Position numbers and translations under genes: made by a program
Shown here: positions 42,565 to 50,155 of the stretch, piece by piece
Layout of the letters: each line of letters starts with the position of its first letter
Numbering within the stretch: the first letter of the stretch is position 1
The notes under the pieces: generated by a model
Seen by the model: the letters and a program-made list of their open reading frames with translations, nothing else
The model's database searches: none
What the model was told of the DNA's origin: nothing
IMG/VR virus record: IMGVR_UViG_3300009523_000001
Span: 53,666-117,665 of that record
Strand: one strand, 5' to 3'
Source: a virus
Length of the DNA: 64,000 nt

Positions 42565-44063
42565 ACATCGCCAGGCATGGCCGCCCCATCGCGTTCGGCA
42601 TGGGCGAGCGCGTCTGCCCTCCAGGCCAGTGCGAGTGGTGGGACCCCGATCCGGGTCGGCTCGGCGCGCCCCCGGACGTATCCCCTGTCCTCGGCGGAAC
42701 GCTCGACTCCGGCCAATCGCTGACGATCGGACAACCGCTGGCCAACCCGTCGAGGACGGCCGTTTTCATCGTTCAGGCGGCGGATTCGAACCCGGTCCTT
42801 TACGACATACGCAACCCGAGCAACATCAAGCCAATCTGGTCGGCGTACACCCTCTGGAAGGGGTTTGCGACGCGCGCCACGATGCAGCCGGACGGAAACT
42901 TCGTCGTCTACGAGGACCCCGCGTACGCCACGGACGACGTGGCCCCAGGCAACAAGCTCTCGTCGAGACAGGTACTGGCCGGGAAAAAATTGAGAGCGTT
43001 GTGGTCTACGAGCACGAGCGGTCACCCCGGTGCCCGACTCGTGCTCCAGGACGACGGGAATCTCGTCGTCGTCCAAGGGACGAAGACGTTGTGGTCATCG
43101 CGCACGGACGGGTTCAAGGACAGGACCGAGATTGGACCGCACTGGGTCCACGCGTTTCAGGCCGTCTTGGAGGGGTCGATCATCCCCATCCGAAACGTCA
43201 TCTTGGTCGGGTGGCTGAATTTATTTGGCGCCGGAGCGGCTGCCAAAAGAATTGAATCCCGCCTACCTGGCACCAACACCAGTGGTGTCCCCCATGTCGA
43301 AACGCGCACCCCCCCATCGCTGGACAGTTTGAATCTCCAGAAATCGCAAACAGCGACACCCTCCGAGGCACCCATGCCCACATCACCGACCAGTGGATAC
43401 GGACCCTACCCGCAGCCCGCCGGAACGACCGCGGGCGTCGGCGACCTCGATCACGGCGGTCACGGTGGGGGCGGTCACGGGGGCGGAGGTCGTGGTGGAG
43501 GACGAGGGGGCTGGCACGGCGGCGGTCGACCCTTCCGCGGCTGGGGCGGAGGGCGAGGCTGGGGCGGTCCGTGGTGGCCCTATATCGTCGTGGCACCAAG
43601 CGAGGTCGCGTGCGCGAGCTGGGGAGATCCGATCAGTTTCCCAGCGCAGCTCCGAGCAGCGGCGCAGGCCACCCTCAGCCAATCCGGTGGCGGCCCGGTT
43701 GCGATTCGCGGCGCCGACGGGGGCCTGTACCTGCTCAATCTCGAGCGAGCGATGCCGATCGGCGGGCCTATCAGCAACCTCGTCACGGTGCGACCGTGCG
43801 TCGGAATGCTCGGAGTCGGCAACTCGGACGACGATGTGCTCCGGGCGATGGCGCTCGATCTTCTCGGATCCTTGCGGCGCACGGGGGCACCGCAGTACGC
43901 GACGCGGTCCGTGAAGAACTTCGCGCAGGCGTGGAACGCGGCGAGCGCCGACACGCAGATCGACACCAGCGGCAAGTACACGCGCGAGACCGAGGCGGCG
44001 CTCAACGCGGCCTTGAGCGCGCTCGCGCCGGGGTCAGGAACGGCGCCGGCAGCCGTGCTCTGA
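42561..44063 (+). CDS. Tagged protein with B-lectin, Gly/His-rich and PG-binding-like parts
   Basis: 500 residues. Tag ARHGRPIAFGMGERVCPPGQ; a bulb-type mannose-binding lectin domain (about 40-180) with MQPDGNFVVYEDPA and VLQDDGNLVVVQGTKTLWSS; a short hydrophobic stretch (about 210-222); a Gly/His/Arg-rich segment (about 295-335); and a C-terminal PG-binding-like unit VKNFAQAWNAASADTQIDTS then YTRETEAALNAAL. Probably a sugar-binding, wall-facing protein. Confidence 0.7.
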   Translation: MNIARHGRPIAFGMGERVCPPGQCEWWDPDPGRLGAPPDVSPVLGGTLDSGQSLTIGQPLANPSRTAVFIVQAADSNPVLYDIRNPSNIKPIWSAYTLWKGFATRATMQPDGNFVVYEDPAYATDDVAPGNKLSSRQVLAGKKLRALWSTSTSGHPGARLVLQDDGNLVVVQGTKTLWSSRTDGFKDRTEIGPHWVHAFQAVLEGSIIPIRNVILVGWLNLFGAGAAAKRIESRLPGTNTSGVPHVETRTPPSLDSLNLQKSQTATPSEAPMPTSPTSGYGPYPQPAGTTAGVGDLDHGGHGGGGHGGGGRGGGRGGWHGGGRPFRGWGGGRGWGGPWWPYIVVAPSEVACASWGDPISFPAQLRAAAQATLSQSGGGPVAIRGADGGLYLLNLERAMPIGGPISNLVTVRPCVGMLGVGNSDDDVLRAMALDLLGSLRRTGAPQYATRSVKNFAQAWNAASADTQIDTSGKYTRETEAALNAALSALAPGSGTAPAAVL

Positions 44064-44106
44064 AGGAAGGCAGCAGCCGTACGACGCGCTAGATGTACAC
44101 AATAGC

Positions 44107-44134
44107 TTGCACGGACCATCCAACGATGTACACT
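44107..44134 (+). promoter_or_regulatory. Promoter of the MntA/HepT locus with direct repeats
   Basis: TTGCAC, 16-nt spacer, TACACT, 5 nt, ATG at 44140. The octamer ATGTACAC occurs at 44093 and 44127, overlapping the -10 box: a likely self-repression operator. Confidence 0.6.
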
Positions 44135-44139
44135 TTGGC

Positions 44140-44637
44140 ATGGCCCGATCACTGCCCCAGGTAGACGCGAGCTCACTGCGCCGCGAACTGTTCACCGTCC
44201 TGCGCACCCTCGACGCGGACGGCCCGATCGAGGTTCTGCGCAACGGTCGCGTCGTCGCGGTCCTGTCGACACCGACCGCGTCTCCGAAGAAGGGCCAGAC
44301 ACCGAAGCCACGCGTCGACCCGCGACGCCTCGCGCGCATCTGCAAGAAGCACCACATCAAGCGGCTGTCGCTCTTCGGGTCCGTCGTGCGCGACGACTTC
44401 GGGCCGCAGAGCGACGTAGACATCCTGTACGAACGCGAACCAGGGCATCACGAAACGCTAAAAAGCTTCACGGAAGCGAACGACGCTTTCGCGGACCTGT
44501 TCGGGCACCGCGTAGACTTCATCAAGCGTTCCCTGATCGAGAACAGCAAGAATCCGCACCGGAAGCAGTCCATCCTCGAAGACGAGCGCGTGATTTACGA
44601 AAATGGTCGCGCGAGACTCGCCGGGGTGCTCGCGTGA
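44140..44637 (+). CDS. MntA-type nucleotidyltransferase antitoxin with N-terminal Phd-like domain
   Basis: 165 residues. The N-terminal part (about 8-45) matches Phd (SSLRRELFTVLRTLDADGPI, EVLRNGRVVAVLST). The C-terminal part is a minimal nucleotidyltransferase: G80-S81 and DVD (D92, D94). MntA proteins AMPylate HepT on a Tyr and silence it. The added Phd domain would give direct operator binding. ATG at 44140 matches the promoter. Confidence 0.85.
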   Translation: MARSLPQVDASSLRRELFTVLRTLDADGPIEVLRNGRVVAVLSTPTASPKKGQTPKPRVDPRRLARICKKHHIKRLSLFGSVVRDDFGPQSDVDILYEREPGHHETLKSFTEANDAFADLFGHRVDFIKRSLIENSKNPHRKQSILEDERVIYENGRARLAGVLA

Positions 44638-45041
44638 AACGAACCGATGAGGCGTTCGTCGACGACATCTTGATCGCGGCGGACAGTATCCGCGAATACA
44701 CTCGCGGCGTAGCCAAGGACGATTTTCTCAGCAAACGGGACGCGATGATCCAGGACGCGGTCATCCGTCAGGTCGGCATCGTGGGTGAGGCTGCATCGCA
44801 GTTGTCGCCGTCCTTCCGCGCGAAGTACCCGACGATCCCCTGGAATCAGATCATCGGGATGAGACACATCGTGATCCACCAGTACTGGGACGTGGATCTC
44901 GACGTGGTGTGGGAAGCCGCTACGGAAGACGTCCCAGCGCTTGTGAGGCAATTGCGTGCGGTGCCGAGCGACGATGAAGTCAGCGAAGATCTCGCGTCGA
45001 GATCGACATTACGTGGACGTCGATCACGAAGCCGTCGGTGA
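44634..45041 (+). CDS. HepT-like RNase toxin
   Basis: 135 residues. The RX4HXY site is R77-x4-H82-x-Y84 in MRHIVIHQYWD, which is the HEPN RNase centre whose Tyr is AMPylated by MntA. ATGA overlap with the antitoxin. The last 25 residues are Arg/Ser-rich and could be an over-read extension. Confidence 0.85.
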   Translation: MKRTDEAFVDDILIAADSIREYTRGVAKDDFLSKRDAMIQDAVIRQVGIVGEAASQLSPSFRAKYPTIPWNQIIGMRHIVIHQYWDVDLDVVWEAATEDVPALVRQLRAVPSDDEVSEDLASRSTLRGRRSRSRR

Positions 45042-45116
45042 GGGTGGCGCCACTGCTTGCCGTGCCTCGTCAACGAGCACGTAGCTGCCCTGCGACGAGG
45101 CAATCACCTCGGTACC

Positions 45117-45473
45117 TCAGTCGAGCGGCTCGCCGTCGAGCGTGATCGTGAGCTCCGCCTCCTCGGGCAGCCATCGACGCAGGACTTCCGCAGCCCGCCG
45201 CGCTCCCTCAACCGGGTCGTTGCCGAACCCCTGCAGGTAGATGTTGGCGAGAGGAACGTCGAACCCCATCTCGCCGAGCGGGGCGACCCCTCGCTCGGCA
45301 TCGCCGGGGTGCGACTTGATGATCCGGCCGAACTGCACGAAGCGCTTCGAGAGCGGCTCGTCGACGATGACGAACGGCCGGCGCCGGAGCTCCATCGTGC
45401 GGAGCTCCTCGAGCACGGCGGGGAGGTCGGTCTCGAGGGCGGCGAGCGTCGTGCGGCGGATGGTGATGGTCAC
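45117..45473 (-). CDS. Unknown small protein (TY-Chap-like?)
   Basis: 118 residues from a GTG. Segment LRRRPFVIVDEPLSKRFVQF then IYLQGFGNDPVEGARRAAEV and LPEEAELTITLDGE. The layout recalls TY-Chap-type domains, but only loosely. It lies 12 bases downstream of the next gene, so it is probably co-transcribed with the integrase operon. Confidence 0.55.
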   Translation of the reverse strand: MTITIRRTTLAALETDLPAVLEELRTMELRRRPFVIVDEPLSKRFVQFGRIIKSHPGDAERGVAPLGEMGFDVPLANIYLQGFGNDPVEGARRAAEVLRRWLPEEAELTITLDGEPLD

Positions 45474-45485
45474 GGCAGCCGCGCT

Positions 45486-45914
45486 TCAGGCGACTACCGA
45501 AGACGATTGCATGATCTCACGACCGTACTGCGAAATCGTGTACCAACCGCATAAATCGCCATTGTGCTCTGGCATCTTGGACGTGAACGTTAGCAAGCCG
45601 AGCCGGAACAGGCTGTCGCACGCGGACAACCGCTCCGCGTTGTAGATCGACGCCTCCGCGGTCCATCGTGGGTCGGTCGGGAAGTCCCACGGGAAAACGG
45701 CGCCAGCACTGCCGTCGTAGCTGCCTGCTGCTCGCAAGAGGACATGCTGCTGCGCGGCGTCAAGCGAATCCCACTGAACTTCTGGAAGCTGTCCCGTCTT
45801 GTGGCTGTTCGCAAGCGCCGGGTGCCGCTGGATCGGCGAGACCGGAGCGTACCTGGTGCGCAGTCGGGCGAGCGGGGCGAACAGCAGCGAGGCGAGGAGG
45901 GACCGACGGTTCAT
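45486..45914 (-). CDS. Unknown protein with signal-like N-terminus
   Basis: 142 residues. The first 22 (MNRRSLLASLLFAPLARL) resemble a signal peptide. The C-terminal half (CDSLFRLGLLTFTSKMPEHN, WYTISQYGREI) looks like the winged helix of the upstream gene. Its ATG overlaps the upstream stop (ATGA). Function unknown. Confidence 0.55.
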   Translation of the reverse strand: MNRRSLLASLLFAPLARLRTRYAPVSPIQRHPALANSHKTGQLPEVQWDSLDAAQQHVLLRAAGSYDGSAGAVFPWDFPTDPRWTAEASIYNAERLSACDSLFRLGLLTFTSKMPEHNGDLCGWYTISQYGREIMQSSSVVA

Positions 45915-46156
45915 GCGGTCGACTTTAGCAGAGCCTGCAAACCCGCGTCGGTGATGCGGTACCGGTTATCCTCACCGTCTGGGCCGCAACGGGTCAAGTA
46001 CAGGTACCCGCGAGCGTGCAGGTCGTCGACGATACGGATCGTTCGCTGATCGTCGATCGTCCTCTCACCCACTCGATGGACGACGACCCACGACGTCCCT
46101 GGACCTAGCGCCAAAGTCAACATCCGTACCTCTTCTCGGTTCAGGCGAGCGCTCAC
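45911..46156 (-). CDS. Small winged-helix-like protein
   Basis: 81 residues from a GTG overlapping the integrase stop. DDQRTIRIVDDLHARGYLYL and YRITDAGLQALL form a typical winged-helix ending. Could act as an excisionase or a regulator, by position only. Confidence 0.6.
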   Translation of the reverse strand: MSARLNREEVRMLTLALGPGTSWVVVHRVGERTIDDQRTIRIVDDLHARGYLYLTRCGPDGEDNRYRITDAGLQALLKSTA

Positions 46157-47052
46157 AACAGTCCGTCCGCCGCGTTGTCTTGCCAGACCGTGGCCGTCCG
46201 GATGTACCCGAGGGCGACGCGCTCGGACTTGTGTCCGGTCTGCTTCATAATGCTCGCGAGGGACTTGCCCTTGATCGCCGCAGTCGTCGCGAAGCCCGAT
46301 CGGAGCGAGTGACCAGACACGCGGTCGGCATCGAGGCCGGCGCCTTTCGCCAAACGCTTGACGATCTCCGAGGCGGTCCGATCCGAGATCGGGAAGATCC
46401 GACCCTCGGTGATCCCTGTCTCGGCAAGGTACTTCCAGAGCGCACGGACCGGGCAGAGCGGTCCGCGCCCCATCGGGACGCCGCGAGTCCTCCCCTCCCC
46501 CTCCTGGTCCGTCTTCGAGTTCCGCAGCGTGACCATCAGACCGCTCGGGCTGAACGCGACGTCGCTGACGACCAGGGCGACGAGTTCGGACCGACGAAGG
46601 GCGGCGGCCCAGCCCAAGAGTACGAGCGCTCGATCGCGCTCGCTGGCCCCAGCAAGCATCGCCGCGAGGTCGGTGTCCTGCAGCGGCGTGGCCTTGCGCT
46701 GCGCCGTACGGAGCCGCCGGCGGAGCCCTTTGAGCGTCTCGCGGATCGCGAGGTGATCCGGCCATTCCACAGCCGCGTCCTTGTGCGCCCGGCGGAGAGC
46801 GGCGACCGCTCGATCGATGGTCGCCATCTTGTGGCCCAGGCTCAGGTGGGCAAGGTACGCCACAATCGTCTCCGGACGGGCCGGAAGAGGCTCAAGGCCA
46901 TGTGTGGCCGCCCACGCCTCGAAGGCCCGCCAGTCGGCCGCATAGCCCCGGCGAGTGGCGCGAGCGGTCCTGTCCTCCGCCACTTCGGCGGCGAGGGCGA
47001 GGAGGGATGGGAAAGAGTGTGTGGAAACAAGCGCATTCACCTTGTCGACCAT
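46153..47052 (-). CDS. int: Tyrosine recombinase (integrase)
   Basis: 299 residues, XerC/D-like. N-terminal SAM-like core-binding domain (about 10-115). All active-site residues are visible: R153 (ALRRSEL), K180, H248-x2-R251 (GHSLRSGF), H274 (TGHKSERV) and Y283 (LGYIR). No arm-binding domain is apparent. It would integrate or excise the element, or resolve dimers. First gene of a small minus-strand operon. Confidence 0.9.
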   Translation of the reverse strand: MVDKVNALVSTHSFPSLLALAAEVAEDRTARATRRGYAADWRAFEAWAATHGLEPLPARPETIVAYLAHLSLGHKMATIDRAVAALRRAHKDAAVEWPDHLAIRETLKGLRRRLRTAQRKATPLQDTDLAAMLAGASERDRALVLLGWAAALRRSELVALVVSDVAFSPSGLMVTLRNSKTDQEGEGRTRGVPMGRGPLCPVRALWKYLAETGITEGRIFPISDRTASEIVKRLAKGAGLDADRVSGHSLRSGFATTAAIKGKSLASIMKQTGHKSERVALGYIRTATVWQDNAADGLL

Positions 47053-47055
47053 TGC

Positions 47056-47080
47056 TTCCGATAATGGTCTGTTATCGGAA
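47056..47080. other. Candidate recombinase core site
   Basis: TTCCGATAA-TGGTCTG-TTATCGGAA: perfect 9-bp inverted arms around a 7-nt centre, 4 bases upstream of the integrase ATG. Arms and spacing fit a tyrosine-recombinase core. It could instead be an operator. Confidence 0.55.
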
Positions 47081-47197
47081 AAACCGCCAGTCCGTCATCA
47101 TGTAGTACAAGGTGCGCCACGATAATGCCCCTTTTCGTGCTCCGCAACGCCGCCGGCACCCAAAAACACCCGACTCAGATGAGCCGCCGCGATCGGT

Positions 47198-47203
47198 TAG
47201 CAT
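47198..47203 (+). promoter_or_regulatory. -10 element of the 47210 gene
   Basis: TAGCAT, 6 nt, ATG. The -35 is not clear. Confidence 0.4.
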
Positions 47204-47209
47204 GACCGC

Positions 47210-47596
47210 ATGAGAAACCCGCGAAGTGGACCTGGAGAAGAGCGGAAGAAAACGGCGGTCGAGGAGATCGAGCGCATCACCAACGACATCAAGATGCGCG
47301 TCGCCACGGTCGCTGACGCGCTGAGCGATCTCGAGCAGGCGCGTGTGCTCTACAAAGAAGGCCGCAAAGACGAAGCCTTCGACTACCTCGTCAGCATCAT
47401 CGAGCTCCACGTTCGGATGGTGGATCTTCGAAGCGGAATCGCCGTCTTCAAGGACGTCGTCGCCAACGATGGCACCGTCTACCCCGCGGGTGAGGACGCA
47501 CTGGTCCGCGAGCACCTTTACCGCGCAGACCTCGGTCCGCGGCCTCCGCGCCCGATGCGGGTTGTGCCTGAAAGCCCGTCAAAACCGAACACCTGA
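47210..47596 (+). CDS. Unknown helical protein
   Basis: 128 residues. Helices VEEIERITNDIKMRVATVAD and SDLEQARVLYKEGRKDEAFD, the second TPR-like. Convergent with a small membrane-protein gene, overlapping it by 18 bases. Not recognised. Confidence 0.65.
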   Translation: MRNPRSGPGEERKKTAVEEIERITNDIKMRVATVADALSDLEQARVLYKEGRKDEAFDYLVSIIELHVRMVDLRSGIAVFKDVVANDGTVYPAGEDALVREHLYRADLGPRPPRPMRVVPESPSKPNT

Positions 47597-47884
47597 TCGC
47601 AGTCCAGCGCCCGACCCGTGTGTTATGGCCGGCGCGACCAGCGGCGGTGCGATAGCCCCCGCCGCGCGCCGACGGCGGCGCCGCCTCCGGTCGTCGTCAT
47701 CGTCGCGGTGGTGGACGCGCTCGAAGAGAACGCGAAATGCGGCGTAGAGGGTCCACCACCACGGGTCGAAGAACACGCCCGGACGCCAGAAAGGCAGGCA
47801 GATCCGGCAGGCGAGCTCCGCGCAGAGGCCAGCGGCCAACGCACACCACCAGCACGGCCACCGGGGCTTCCTAGAAGGGGTCAC
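47579..47884 (-). CDS. Small Trp/Cys-rich membrane protein
   Basis: 101 residues from a GTG overlapping the upstream stop (GTGA). WPCWWCALAAGLCAELACRI and FFDPWWWTLYAAFRVLFE are two hydrophobic stretches, followed by an Asp/Arg-rich tail. Possibly membrane-disruptive, holin-like, but there is no direct evidence. Confidence 0.5.
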   Translation of the reverse strand: MTPSRKPRWPCWWCALAAGLCAELACRICLPFWRPGVFFDPWWWTLYAAFRVLFERVHHRDDDDDRRRRRRRRAAGAIAPPLVAPAITHGSGAGLRSGVRF

Positions 47885-48675
47885 GCGAGCCCCGCATTGA
47901 CCCGCTGACGATGAATCCGTGCGCGGATGTCCTCCGGGTCGACCCAACCCGCCGGCGCTCCTGCGGGGCGCCAAAAGCCCGGCGTCGCGACGAACCCGTC
48001 CTCGATGCGAATCCAGGCTCCCGCGCGCGGCACATCGGGGGGTTGACCCGATTGGGTCCACTTCAAAAAGAGTGCTCGCGCCCCCTCCGCCGGCGAGAGG
48101 CCGACGAGCATCTGTGCACCGCAGGGGAGGTAAACGTTCATGCTCTCGCCTGAAAGCACAACGAGTCCGCAGGCTTCAACAAGCGCACCGTCGAGCGCGA
48201 TCGATCGGATCCGGATGTCGCCGAACGCGGCGTCGTGCGTGACGGTCGGCACCGATTCGGCCGCTTGATGAACAAGCCGCCCGAGCCGCAATCGTTCCGC
48301 CTGTGAATCCTGCAACGCGTCCGGCGAATGCCGCGGGAGATGATTCGTTGGTCCGTTGGTGGGGCCACCCGGCAGACCATTCGGCAGACCATTCGTGTAC
48401 GGATCCGCGAAACCGTTCGCAGAATGACTGGCAGATCCGTTCGCGGAGAATTGGCGGATCGTCCAGAGATCGCCCACGCGATCCACGTACGCAAGGGTAA
48501 GGAGTCGGCGCAGAAAGGCGTGACCGGCGTGGGACTGCTGGCTGTGCGAACGCTCGCCGCCCTCGTCGTTTCGACGGTCTGGCCACATCCGAGCCGCGAA
48601 TTGAGCCGCCGTCAGAGGGCCGGCACGAAGGATGTCGATGGCACGGGCGAGGTGCGCCTGCTTGACCTCGTACAT
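47881..48675 (-). CDS. Unknown protein with N-terminal winged-helix-like domain
   Basis: 264 residues. HLARAIDILRAGPLTAAQFA and LRRLLTLAYVDRVGDLWTI suggest a DNA-binding winged helix (about 5-75). A linker with repeated Asn-Gly-Leu-Pro and Gly-Pro-Thr-Asn units follows, then a C-terminal domain (about 140-264). Possibly a regulator. Confidence 0.65.
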   Translation of the reverse strand: MYEVKQAHLARAIDILRAGPLTAAQFAARMWPDRRNDEGGERSHSQQSHAGHAFLRRLLTLAYVDRVGDLWTIRQFSANGSASHSANGFADPYTNGLPNGLPGGPTNGPTNHLPRHSPDALQDSQAERLRLGRLVHQAAESVPTVTHDAAFGDIRIRSIALDGALVEACGLVVLSGESMNVYLPCGAQMLVGLSPAEGARALFLKWTQSGQPPDVPRAGAWIRIEDGFVATPGFWRPAGAPAGWVDPEDIRARIHRQRVNAGLA

Positions 48676-48703
48676 TCGTCGCCGAGGGTATCACACCAGT
48701 CGC

Positions 48704-49111
48704 TCATGGGCGCGACCGCGCCGCCACCCCCGCCCGCACCCCCTGGGTCACGAGCGTCAGTTCCTTCGGGGTCAACGTCGCACACGTTTTGATGAGCCGG
48801 GTGACCAGCCGATCGCTCACCGCCGACCCGGGCCGCTGCGCGTGAACCGTCGCCGGCGGCAGACTGGGCATGGGCGGCAACTGGGTCTCGTCGATGCTGC
48901 CGGCCCCGTCGTGTGGCACCGAGACTTTGAAGGTACCCTCCGCGATCCCGGCGCGGACTTCAGCGGTCACCCGCGTGAGTTCGGCGGGCGTCAATGCGAG
49001 TGCCTGCGCAACGCAGTGCGAAACAACACTGAGATCGACGTCATCTTTGCGAGCGGTCTTCTTCGACCGGATCGCTTCTCGAAAAGCAGCAACGATGGCG
49101 GAAACAGGCAT
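48704..49111 (-). CDS. Unknown protein with two internal repeats
   Basis: 135 residues from the ATG at 49111. Two related helical units, LTPAELTRVTAEVRAGIAEG (about 45-64) and LTPKELTLVTQGVRAGVAA (about 112-130), joined by a Pro linker. A TACCTT -10 box lies 7 nt before the ATG. Confidence 0.65.
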   Translation of the reverse strand: MPVSAIVAAFREAIRSKKTARKDDVDLSVVSHCVAQALALTPAELTRVTAEVRAGIAEGTFKVSVPHDGAGSIDETQLPPMPSLPPATVHAQRPGSAVSDRLVTRLIKTCATLTPKELTLVTQGVRAGVAARSRP

Positions 49112-49118
49112 GGCCCGG

Positions 49119-49124
49119 AAGGTA
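49119..49124 (-). promoter_or_regulatory. -10 element of the 49111 gene
   Basis: TACCTT on the minus strand, 7 nt before the ATG. The -35 is weak. Confidence 0.4.
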
Positions 49125-49309
49125 CCACCCAACCCTCCGGGCCAAAAGCCTCACCTGCCCAGCCGAACCACCGCCGAACCCTGTCGCGTCGTGGGTAGGT
49201 GGCGGGCGGTGCTTCGTGGGCTCCGTCCCGAAGTATCGGTCTTTTTGGGACGACGGCAGCTCCCGCGGTGCATAACGACGCCAAAGCTCGTCGAGGCCGA
49301 GGACGGGCG

Positions 49310-49337
49310 TTGACACCACCGGCCACGCCCTTACGTT
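49310..49337 (+). promoter_or_regulatory. Promoter of the 49344 gene
   Basis: TTGACA, 16-nt spacer, TACGTT, 6 nt, GTG. Confidence 0.65.
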
Positions 49338-49343
49338 GCCCCC

Positions 49344-49772
49344 GTGGGCGGATTCGACGACGCCGTGCGGGACCTCCTCAGCGCCGCCAAGCGTCAGGAG
49401 GATCAAGCCCTCCGCGAGTGGAGCGCCAACCTGACCGCAAGCGAGCAAGGAGTCGTGGTCGCGCATCTAGCATTCGCACTGCTGCACGGGTTGCTCGCCA
49501 ACGCCGCCACGCGGATGCGCGAATCCGGGAGAGACTGCACCCTGCAGCTCTACGGACCGACGCTGCAAGTTGATGCGCCCGGGCGCCAAGTCGTCTGCAC
49601 CTGCATGCTTCAGGACGATTCGATCCTCATCGACTTCTACGGGCACGGCGTCGAAGGCCGCCGTGAAGTCTGGCGCCCACCGGTCAAGGACATGACGCAG
49701 TTCGCGGGACTGTTCGCATCCGTCCAGGACCTCTCGCTGCGCGTCGTGAAGCACCTCGTCGGCGTCGCCTAG
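49344..49772 (+). CDS. Unknown 142-residue protein
   Basis: GTG start placed by the promoter. Soluble, helical first half (LREWSANLTASEQGVVVAHL) and a beta-rich second half (CTCMLQDDSILIDFYGHG). Not recognised. Confidence 0.65.
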   Translation: MGGFDDAVRDLLSAAKRQEDQALREWSANLTASEQGVVVAHLAFALLHGLLANAATRMRESGRDCTLQLYGPTLQVDAPGRQVVCTCMLQDDSILIDFYGHGVEGRREVWRPPVKDMTQFAGLFASVQDLSLRVVKHLVGVA

Positions 49773-49823
49773 CTGACGTGATCCCCAACGTCTTGCCGAC
49801 TCAATCTGCTCAGTCGCTCGATT

Positions 49824-49832
49824 CCTTTGGTC
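49824..49832. repeat. Target-site duplication, left copy
   Basis: CCTTTGGTC, identical to 53666-53674, directly next to the transposon end. Confidence 0.9.
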
Positions 49833-49885
49833 GGCTTTGCACAATGATTGCCCTTCCCGACCCGTTCGTTGTGCAGCGGCGCGAA

Positions 49886-50155
49886 TCATTGTGCAGCCGC
49901 GTCAATGGTGGCGGCATGCCCACAGTGGGCGCAGACCCCAGCGGGCGGGTACTTCCCGGTGAGAACGTCGTCCACGCCGACGCCCACAAGCCGCGCCAGC
50001 CGGAAGGCCAGGATGGGCGTGGGCGCCCTCTTGGCCGTCGAGACGTCGACGTGCAGCGCTTTGGCGACGTTGAGCCAACCGCCCATGCTGGCTCGCAGGA
50101 ACCGCGCAGCCGTCCGCACGTTCACCGCTTCCTTCGGGCTCAGGGTGAAGTTCAC
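49886..50155 (-). CDS. Small XRE-like regulator
   Basis: 89 residues. The middle (GGWLNVAKALHVDVSTAKRA then LARLVGVGVDDVLTGKYPP) fits a helix-turn-helix, and the end has CAHCGH. ATGA overlap with the transposase, so it may tune transposition. Confidence 0.65.
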   Translation of the reverse strand: MNFTLSPKEAVNVRTAARFLRASMGGWLNVAKALHVDVSTAKRAPTPILAFRLARLVGVGVDDVLTGKYPPAGVCAHCGHAATIDAAAQ

